From contig DAOTZU010000161.1 of NCBI GenBank assembly GCA_034433995.1, positions 1 through 6,430 of the forward strand: a stretch of DNA of 6,430 nucleotides, written 5' to 3'. Position 1 is the stretch's first letter, and each line of letters starts with the position of its first letter. Below are positions 1-4,974 of the stretch, piece by piece. A program made the position numbers and the translations under genes. Source of the DNA: DAOTZU01 sp034433995. GTDB taxonomy: Bacteria > Chloroflexota > Anaerolineae > UBA1429. A model generated the notes under the pieces. It saw only the letters and a program-made list of their open reading frames with translations. It was not told the DNA's origin and searched no databases.

Positions 1-1947
1 TATGGCGTGGTGATGATCGTGGCGGCCCATGCCCTGCTGGGGCCGGGCGCGGCGGCGGGGATAGGGGCGTTGGCCTGGGCCGGGATGATGGCCACTTGGT
101 TTCTGCTCACCGGTTCCCTGGCCGAAGGGGGCCTCGTGGGCCTCTTATATTTCCTTGCTTGGGGGGCAACAGCCCTCTTGGGCCGGCCCCTCAAGACCAC
201 CATCGCCCTCACCCTCAGCGGCTGGGAGCGGGCCCAGGATGCCCTGGCCGATGCCCAGGATCGCCGCGCCGAGATTTATCGCGTGGCGCGGGCCTTGGAG
301 GAGGCCACTTACCGCATTGAGCGGATGAATAGCGAGCTCCTCATGGCGCGGCATGAGGCCGAGGAGGCCCGGGCCCACAAAGCCTGGTTCGTCGCCACGG
401 TGAGCCACGAGCTGCGGGGACCGCTGAACCTCATCCTGGGCTACAGCCGCCTTTTGGCCCTTTCGCCGGAACGATACGGGGAGCCGTTGCCCGCCGCCTA
501 CCGCGCCGATATCGCCACCATCTACCGTAACAGCCAACACCTGACCGACCTCATTGACGATATCCTGGACCTCTCCCAGATCGAGGCCCGGCGGCTGCCT
601 TTGGTTAAAGAACGGGTGGAGCTGAAACGGGATGTGATCGAGGCGGCCCTGGATACCATCCGGCCCTTGGCGGAGCGCAAAGGGCTGTACGTGCGCACCG
701 AGCTGGCCGAACCCTTGCCTGTGGTCTTGGCCGACCAGGTGCGTCTGCGCCAGGTGATGATCAACCTACTGACCAACGCCGTCCGCTTCACTGAGCGGGG
801 CGGGATCACCGTGCGGGTTGCCCAAGAGGGGGGAGAATTGCATATCAGCGTCCGCGATACCGGCGCAGGGATCCCGGCCGAGGAGCTCCCGCGGATTTTT
901 GGCGAGTTTTACCAGGTGCGGGCGGGAGAGAAACCCCAAAAAGGTACCAGCGGCCTGGGGCTGGCCATCAGCAAACAATTGATCGAGCTCCATGGCGGCC
1001 GGATCTGGGTGGAGAGCCAAAAGGGCGTGGGCACCACGTTTCATTTCACCGTGCCCCTGGCCGAGGCTCAGGCCATCTCCCGGGCCGAGGTGCGTACCGA
1101 GGAGAGCGCCTATGCCCGGAGCAAGGCCAAGACCCATATCCTGGTCCACACGGATCCCAACATCACCCGCTTGTTGGCCCGGCACCTGGATGGCTATCGG
1201 GTGGTGGGCGTGGCTGCAGCGGAGGATGTCCTCCCCCTGACCCAAGAACTCCATCCCAGGGCGATCATCACCTCAGCCCAGGCGAGCCAGCGGCTGCACC
1301 AGGAGGTGAACGCTGTTTTCGATGTGCCGATCATCAGTTGGTCGCTGCCTGAGGGCGTCGCCCAGCGCGGCATCGAGGGGATCTTGGGCTATTTGATCAA
1401 GCCCATCACGCCAGAGATGATCACCATGGTCATCAACCGCATCGAAAGGGATGGGGAGATGACCATCCTCATCGTGGATGATGACCCCGACGCCGTGCGC
1501 CTGGTGGAGCTCATGTTGAACGCGCTGCCCCGCCCCTACCGCATCCTCAAGGCCTACGATGGCCAGCAGGCGCTGGAGGTGATGCAGGAACATGTGCCCG
1601 ATCTCGTATTGATGGATATCGTCATGCCCGGCTTGAGCGGGGAGGAGGCGGTGGCCCGGATGCGCCAGGAGGAGACTCTGCGCCGGGTGCCCGTGGTCTT
1701 TATTACAGCCCAGGACGCTTTCGAGGGCAACATGGCGCCGCTGGGGGCGCCTCTCCAAGTGCACTACCGTCGGCCTCTGACCAGCGAGCAGGGGATCAAA
1801 TGCTTGCAGGCGCTGTTGGAGGTGCTGCGCCCCGATTATCTTCCCGGGCCAACAGCCGCTGCACCGTCTGCAGCAACGTCTCTTGAGCGATCGGCTTCTG
1901 CAACACCTCCGCCGCCCCCAGGGCCAGGGCCAAGTGGGGTTGGCTGA
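1..1947 (+). CDS. Hybrid sensor histidine kinase with two C-terminal receiver domains (5' end cut by window)
   Basis: Membrane-bound sensor kinase that should autophosphorylate on His and pass phosphate to receivers. The frame is open to base 1, so the true start is upstream; residues are counted from the in-frame GTG at 7. Two hydrophobic segments (about 2-35 and 41-60) are followed by a charged, probably coiled-coil stretch (about 72-128). The HisKA H-box is SHELRGPLN with His134. The HATPase domain shows an N-box with Asn253 and Asn257, G1 DTGAGI (284-289), an F-box near Phe298 and G2 GLGLAI (316-321). Residues about 377-482 form a receiver-like domain lacking the acidic pair and acceptor Asp (Ser423 there) but keeping a Lys-Pro (465-466). 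Residues 487-607 form a second receiver with DDD 491-493, acceptor Asp537, Thr567, and Arg589 where Lys is usual. A Pro/Ala/Ser-rich tail (about 613-646) ends at TGA 1945-1947, antisense to the next gene. The kinase call is firm; the signal sensed is unknown. Confidence 0.93.
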   Translation, partial: YGVVMIVAAHALLGPGAAAGIGALAWAGMMATWFLLTGSLAEGGLVGLLYFLAWGATALLGRPLKTTIALTLSGWERAQDALADAQDRRAEIYRVARALEEATYRIERMNSELLMARHEAEEARAHKAWFVATVSHELRGPLNLILGYSRLLALSPERYGEPLPAAYRADIATIYRNSQHLTDLIDDILDLSQIEARRLPLVKERVELKRDVIEAALDTIRPLAERKGLYVRTELAEPLPVVLADQVRLRQVMINLLTNAVRFTERGGITVRVAQEGGELHISVRDTGAGIPAEELPRIFGEFYQVRAGEKPQKGTSGLGLAISKQLIELHGGRIWVESQKGVGTTFHFTVPLAEAQAISRAEVRTEESAYARSKAKTHILVHTDPNITRLLARHLDGYRVVGVAAAEDVLPLTQELHPRAIITSAQASQRLHQEVNAVFDVPIISWSLPEGVAQRGIEGILGYLIKPITPEMITMVINRIERDGEMTILIVDDDPDAVRLVELMLNALPRPYRILKAYDGQQALEVMQEHVPDLVLMDIVMPGLSGEEAVARMRQEETLRRVPVVFITAQDAFEGNMAPLGAPLQVHYRRPLTSEQGIKCLQALLEVLRPDYLPGPTAAAPSAATSLERSASATPPPPPGPGPSGVG

Positions 1948-3067
1948 GCACGGAACAGATGACCACCGGGATGCGAGACGTCTCCGCCCTGTTCTTGAGG
2001 CGCTTGAGCAACGTCCAGCCGTCATGGCGCGGCATCAGCACATCCAGCAGGATGAGGTCGGGCAGGGTGGCCGGAAGGTCTTGGCCCAGCCACGCCTCGG
2101 CCTGGCTCTCTTGCACGATATAGCCGTGGGGCTCCAAGTAGCGGCGATAAAGGGCCACGGTCTCGTCATCGTCGTCGATGGCCGCGATGAGGCCCGGCCG
2201 GACGCTGGGGAAGGCCAAGTGGATGGTAAGGGCCCGGCAGGCATCCCGCTGCAACCACAGGCGCCCTCCGCAGGCCTCCAACAACCGGTGGCAGACCAAG
2301 ATCCCCTCCCGTTGCTCGATCTCTTGCAGCGGCCCTTCCACGGAGCGCAGGCCGGCGATTTGCCCCCGAAACTCTGCGCCTTCCACGGCAAAGGACAGCC
2401 TCAAGGTATCGCCGGCGGCGAGGGGCGCCGCCTCGGCCAGCAAGTTCAGCAGGATCTGGCGCAGCGCTGCCGGATCGCTGTACAGCATCGCCGGGGCCGA
2501 GGGGAGCTCGATCTCCAAGACGAGGCCAAGGCGGCGCAACAAGGGGGCCAGGGTCTCCCGGACCTCGGCGAGGAGGGCGCCCAGGTCCACCAAGGTGTGG
2601 TTAAAGCGGCAGGCCAAACGCAGGGCCCGCTCGCGCGCTTGCTCGCGGGAGGCTTCCTCACTATCCACGGTCGCCGCCGCTGCGCCCGGTCCTTTGGGGG
2701 AGCATCGTGTGCGCAGGACGCTGGCCACCGCCTCGATGGCCTCCTTCTGTCGCCGGTAGAAGGAGCGCTCGCTCAAGCCCAATTGCTGGCAGACGCCCTC
2801 TTGGTTCACGGCCTGCACATAGTAGAGCCAGAGCAGCCGGTAGTTGAGCCATTCCGGCCGCGCCACGGGGATCTCTGCTGGGGGGCGCAACGCCTCGATC
2901 GCCTCCCACAGCGCCCGGCGCAGGGCCTCGCCTGCCGTCTCGCCCGCCTTGTGGGAGATGGTAAGGAGCTTCAGTAGCGGGTGGTTCTGCAGGTGAATCG
3001 GGTCATAGAGGTTGGCCAGGGCATCTCGCACCTGATGGGTGAGATGTTCTTCCATCTTGTTCCCCAT
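1796..3067 (-). CDS. HTH / degenerate HATPase / receiver regulator, likely transcription factor
   Basis: Probable cytoplasmic response regulator of 423 aa, likely the partner of the convergent kinase. Residues about 5-116 form a helical N-terminal region ending in a helix-turn-helix (QEGVCQQLGLSERSFYRR, 89-106), resembling sigma/LuxR-like DNA-binding helices. Residues about 155-288 match the part of a histidine kinase after the DHp helix: an N-box-like LRQILLNLL (202-210) and a G2-like segment leading to ACGGRLWLQ (265-273). There is no H-box, the second N-box Asn is missing and the G1 DxGxG motif is gone, so ATP-dependent kinase activity is unlikely. Residues 293-408 are an intact receiver with Asp298-301, acceptor Asp342, Ser372 and Lys391-Pro392. 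ATG 3067 is chosen as start; ATG 3055, with a weak GGGGA five bases upstream, is equally possible. An open frame continues upstream to 3403 but has no protein-like character. It lies divergent to the importer operon, which is its likely target (inference). Confidence 0.87.
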   Translation of the reverse strand: MGNKMEEHLTHQVRDALANLYDPIHLQNHPLLKLLTISHKAGETAGEALRRALWEAIEALRPPAEIPVARPEWLNYRLLWLYYVQAVNQEGVCQQLGLSERSFYRRQKEAIEAVASVLRTRCSPKGPGAAAATVDSEEASREQARERALRLACRFNHTLVDLGALLAEVRETLAPLLRRLGLVLEIELPSAPAMLYSDPAALRQILLNLLAEAAPLAAGDTLRLSFAVEGAEFRGQIAGLRSVEGPLQEIEQREGILVCHRLLEACGGRLWLQRDACRALTIHLAFPSVRPGLIAAIDDDDETVALYRRYLEPHGYIVQESQAEAWLGQDLPATLPDLILLDVLMPRHDGWTLLKRLKNRAETSRIPVVICSVLSQPHLALALGAAEVLQKPIAQETLLQTVQRLLAREDNRGAAPPTAPASI

Positions 3068-3110
3068 GGGCCACGTTTGGCCTTTGCAAGAAAAATTGCT
3101 CTTTATCTGG

Positions 3111-3128
3111 CAAAAGCAGGCACTTTTG
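3111..3128. promoter_or_regulatory. Candidate operator dyad CAAAAG-N6-CTTTTG
   Basis: A 6-bp inverted repeat with a 6-base spacer, centred about 58 bases upstream of the predicted importer start site. That position suits an activator. It also lies in the leader of the regulator gene, where it could form a weak hairpin. Short dyads like this can arise by chance. Confidence 0.25.
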
Positions 3129-3142
3129 TGGCACTCCAGGCC

Positions 3143-3171
3143 TTCACAGCGAGCGCGGCGTGTGCTAAGAT
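3143..3171 (+). promoter_or_regulatory. Sigma-70-type promoter for the sugar ABC importer operon
   Basis: TTCACA (3143-3148) and TAAGAT (3166-3171) are separated by exactly 17 bases, with TG at 3163-3164 giving an extended -10. The -35 matches the consensus at 5 of 6 positions and the -10 at 4 of 6. Transcription would start near 3178, leaving a leader of about 225 nt before ATG 3403. The predicted transcript runs through the opposing promoter at 3226-3254. Assigned by consensus only. Confidence 0.6.
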
Positions 3172-3173
3172 GG

Positions 3174-3188
3174 GTTGAAACAACGTTG
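3174..3188. promoter_or_regulatory. Candidate operator at the importer start site: GTTG-AAA-CAAC-GTTG
   Basis: Three alternating half-sites form two overlapping dyads: GTTG AAA CAAC (3174-3184) and the perfect palindrome CAACGTTG (3181-3188). The site covers the predicted +1 of the importer promoter and lies about 31-45 bases inside the regulator's transcript, so a protein bound here could affect both. No binding family is recognised. Confidence 0.3.
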
Positions 3189-3225
3189 CCGCGGTGATCG
3201 TTCCTCGCTTTTCGTTTTCCAGGGC

Positions 3226-3254
3226 ATTGTAGCACAACTTCTGGCGGCGGCCAA
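3226..3254 (-). promoter_or_regulatory. Sigma-70-type promoter for the HTH/receiver regulator
   Basis: Read on the minus strand, TTGGCC (3254-3249) is followed after exactly 17 bases by TACAAT (3231-3226), with TG one base before it, giving an extended -10 of TGCTACAAT. The -10 matches the consensus at 5 of 6 positions and the -35 at 4 of 6. Transcription would start near 3219, leaving a leader of about 150 nt before ATG 3067. The -10 core shares the string TGTGCTA with the opposing promoter at 3143-3171. Assigned by consensus only. Confidence 0.62.
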
Positions 3255-3285
3255 GCGCGTTGCGCCTGATTTATCCTCTGGCTCG

Positions 3286-3297
3286 GCTGCCGGCAGC
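3286..3297. repeat. Perfect 12-bp palindrome in the importer leader
   Basis: GCTGCCGGCAGC is identical to its reverse complement. It is flanked by TGCGC (3261-3265) and GCGCA (3296-3300), which can also pair, so the importer leader could fold into a GC-rich hairpin here. There is no T-run after it, so it is not a standard terminator. It could be a protein site or an RNA structure. Confidence 0.35.
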
Positions 3298-3340
3298 GCA
3301 GAAAGGGGGTAGTATCGGGAGAAAAGGCTTGTGGTGTGGG

Positions 3341-3354
3341 GGAAAGCGGTTTCG
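3341..3354. promoter_or_regulatory. Candidate LacI-family-type operator in the importer leader
   Basis: The 14-mer GGAAAGCGGTTTCG matches 11 of 14 positions of the symmetric form TGAAAGCGCTTTCA. It has the central CG step and GAAA/TTTC arms seen in many sites of the LacI/CcpA family, whose members often control sugar importers. It lies about 163 bases downstream of the predicted start site and 48 bases upstream of ATG 3403, so it would act as a roadblock or belong to a second promoter not recognised here. No LacI-type gene is in the window. Confidence 0.33.
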
Positions 3355-3389
3355 GTCTAGGGGTGTATCCGTATCTTGACAGCCTATGC

Positions 3390-3396
3390 AGGAGGG
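3390..3396 (+). promoter_or_regulatory. Ribosome binding site of the substrate-binding protein
   Basis: AGGAGGG lies six bases before ATG 3403. It decides the start: the in-frame TTG at 3376 has no comparable site and would place nine residues before the twin-arginine signal. Confidence 0.85.
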
Positions 3397-3402
3397 AAAG
3401 CA

Positions 3403-4863
3403 ATGAAGCAGTTGACGCGTCGCCAGGTTTTACGTTATGGTGGTTTGGCGGGCGTGAGTGCCATCTTGGCGGCCTGCCAGCCCAAAGTGGTGGAGGTGAC
3501 CCGCGTGGTGGAGAAACCCGTAGAGGTCACCAAGGTCGTGCAGCAGGTGGTGAAGGAGACGGTGGTCATCCAGGGCACGCCCCAAGTGGTGGAAAAAGAG
3601 GTCACCCGCGTCATCCAGAAGGTGCCCACGCCCCGCAAGGAAGAGGTGACCCTCTCGGTGCCCAACATCTGGGGCGGCACCCGTGTGCCCTTGATGGAGG
3701 ACATGTTCAAGCGCTTCTCCGAGGTGCATCCTGGCATCAAGGTGGAGAACGTCTTGGTGCCCGGCGGGGAGATGCTGCAAAAGCTCCAGACGGCCATCGC
3801 CGCGGGCACGCCCCCCGACGTGCCCATGATCAACCAGGCATGGGTACCCATGTTGGCCAAGCGCAAGGGCCTCATGCCCCTGGATGATTTCATGTCCCGG
3901 GATGGCATCCGCCAGGACGAGTATTATGACTATGCCATCGCTGCCTCCAAGTGGGAGGGGAAGGTCTTTACCCTGCCCAACTGCAGCGCGGCCTGGGCGC
4001 TCTATTTCTACAACACCAAACATTATCAAGAGGTGGGCCTGGATCCGCAAAAGCCGCCCGAGACCTGGGATGAGCTGATCGAGCACGCCAAGAAGCTGAC
4101 GGTGAAAAAGGAGGGCAAGATCGAGCGCTTGGGCTACCAGTTCTACAACGGGTTGCCCGGCCACGATGATTGGCGGCAGGCGTTGGTCTCGAATAACGGC
4201 AAGTATTTCTCCGACGATGGCCGCAAGATCGCCTTCAACACGCCGGAAGGGCTGGAGGCGCTCAAGTTCTTGATCCGGGCGATGCAAGAGATCTATGGCA
4301 GCGTGGATCTCTACAACGACTGGACCGCCGTCCAGGGCAGCCAAGACATCTCCAACCCCTTTATCGCCGAGACGTCCTCTTCCCGGCACGGCGGCGTGTG
4401 GGAGATCTTTTACATCATGGGAGGCAAGCCCGACCTCAACTACCTCATCGGCCTGATGCCCCGTAGCCCCAAGGGCCAGCAGAGGGTGCCCGCGAGCGGC
4501 AGCTGGTCCTACGGCATCCCGGTGGGGGTGAAGCATCCCGACGCCTCGTGGGAGCTGGTGGAGTGGCTGTGCCACGAGCCGACGGCCTCTTGCTGGTTTA
4601 TGCAGCAGCAGGGCCGGCCCTCGCCCCTGAAGGCCTGCAACGAGGACAAGTACTATTATGATACCTTCCCCAAGACCTGGCCCACGGTGGTCAAGATGCT
4701 GCAGAGCGTGACCTTTATCCCCATCACGCCGGCGGATGCCGAGATCGGCACCAAGGTAAGCCAGGCGTTGGAGGAGGCCGTGCGCGGCGTCAAGACGCCC
4801 GAGGCCGCCTTGGAAGGGGCCGCCAAGGAGTGCCAGGCGCTGCTGGACGAGGCCTGGAAGTAA
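3403..4863 (+). CDS. Carbohydrate ABC transporter substrate-binding lipoprotein (CUT1/UgpB-like, SBP_bac_1)
   Basis: Extracytoplasmic receptor that would capture a sugar or glycoside and deliver it to the permeases encoded downstream; 486 aa. ATG 3403 is chosen because AGGAGGG (3390-3396) lies six bases upstream, making the in-frame TTG at 3376 unlikely. The N-terminus combines a twin-arginine motif (TRRQVLR, 5-11) with a lipobox LAAC, lipidated Cys25, implying Tat export and membrane anchoring. Residues 29-74 are a repetitive Val/Glu/Thr linker. The mature domain starts near residue 82 and shows SBP_bac_1 features: AGTPPDVPMIN (134-144), an aromatic-rich hinge around 172-206, TWDELIEHAKKLT (221-233), a Trp/Gly-rich ligand region around 328-337 and SWELVEWL (382-389). 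Length fits the family plus the extra linker. It heads the operon, transcribed probably from 3143-3171. The substrate cannot be named from sequence alone. Confidence 0.94.
   Translation: MKQLTRRQVLRYGGLAGVSAILAACQPKVVEVTRVVEKPVEVTKVVQQVVKETVVIQGTPQVVEKEVTRVIQKVPTPRKEEVTLSVPNIWGGTRVPLMEDMFKRFSEVHPGIKVENVLVPGGEMLQKLQTAIAAGTPPDVPMINQAWVPMLAKRKGLMPLDDFMSRDGIRQDEYYDYAIAASKWEGKVFTLPNCSAAWALYFYNTKHYQEVGLDPQKPPETWDELIEHAKKLTVKKEGKIERLGYQFYNGLPGHDDWRQALVSNNGKYFSDDGRKIAFNTPEGLEALKFLIRAMQEIYGSVDLYNDWTAVQGSQDISNPFIAETSSSRHGGVWEIFYIMGGKPDLNYLIGLMPRSPKGQQRVPASGSWSYGIPVGVKHPDASWELVEWLCHEPTASCWFMQQQGRPSPLKACNEDKYYYDTFPKTWPTVVKMLQSVTFIPITPADAEIGTKVSQALEEAVRGVKTPEAALEGAAKECQALLDEAWK
3487..3624 (+). repeat. Degenerate tandem repeats coding the lipoprotein linker
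   Basis: This stretch codes residues 29-74 of the binding protein, with at least four imperfect units: VEVTRVV (30-36), VEVTKVV (40-46), KETVVI (51-56) and KEVTRVI (65-71). The DNA shows the same periodic pattern (GTGGTGGAG followed by GTGACC or GTCACC blocks). It probably forms an extended or coiled-coil tether between lipid anchor and ligand domain. Confidence 0.8.
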
Positions 4864-4884
4864 CGGCCAGCGTTTGCGCACAAA

Positions 4885-4953
4885 AGTGGAGCGCCGGCTG
4901 TCGGAGGCCTGCGCCAAGGATCTGGTGGGCCGCCCGATCAGCGGCGCTCCGCT
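4885..4953 (+). promoter_or_regulatory. Long intergenic hairpin between binding protein and first permease
   Basis: An 11-bp arm (4885-4895 with 4943-4953, one G-U pair) continues past a bulged G4896 through GCTG/CAGC (4897-4900 with 4939-4942). Pairing extends inward by TCGG/CCGA (4901-4904 with 4934-4937), GGCC/GGCC (4906-4909 with 4928-4931) and a 5-bp top stem (4912-4916 with 4923-4927) closed by a six-base loop. No U-run follows, so it is not a standard intrinsic terminator. In importer operons such hairpins commonly protect the binding-protein message or limit readthrough, giving more receptor than permease; that role here is inferred. Confidence 0.6.
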
Positions 4954-4959
4954 CTACTG

Positions 4960-4970
4960 AGGAGGAGGTG
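4960..4970 (+). promoter_or_regulatory. Very strong ribosome binding site of the first permease
   Basis: AGGAGGAGGTG contains AGGAGGTG, a near-complete match to the 16S rRNA tail, ending four bases before GTG 4975. It supports this GTG over the in-frame ATG at 5035, which has no such site. Confidence 0.85.
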
Positions 4971-4974
4971 GATA

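Larger units (their letters stand above)
3068..3402. other. Intergenic control region between divergent regulator and importer genes
   Basis: This 335-bp stretch separates the start codons of the divergent genes. It contains the two facing promoters, three candidate operators and a palindrome, listed separately. I see no tRNA, small RNA with a terminator, CRISPR repeat, insertion-sequence end or recognisable riboswitch. The short open frames crossing it have no protein-like character and no good ribosome binding site. Confidence 0.7.

Noticed and set aside
1883..2977. 364-codon open frame on the + strand opposite the HTH/receiver regulator
   Set aside because: The composition is Gln/Gly/His/Arg-rich without motifs, while the - strand carries clear receiver and HTH motifs.
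3376..3402. TTG start for the binding protein, and TTGACA (3376-3381) as a -35 element
   Set aside because: The TTG has no ribosome binding site, whereas ATG 3403 has AGGAGGG. The perfect -35 hexamer has no -10 at 16-18 bases, where the ribosome binding site and start codon lie.
3068..3403. 112-residue N-terminal extension of the regulator from ATG 3403
   Set aside because: The extension has no domain character, crosses the predicted regulator promoter and start site, and has several scattered Cys/Pro/Arg residues typical of non-coding translation. ATG 3067 or 3055 fits the protein family better.
3430..4917. 495-codon open frame on the - strand opposite the binding-protein gene
   Set aside because: It is a shadow of the GC-rich coding strand: rich in His, Gly, Leu and Arg with no domain, and the opposite frame is an unmistakable SBP_bac_1 protein with a good ribosome binding site.
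4885..4953. Intrinsic terminator between the binding protein and permease
   Set aside because: The stem is strong but the following bases are CTACTGAGGAGG, with no U-run, and the downstream genes clearly belong to the same transport system.
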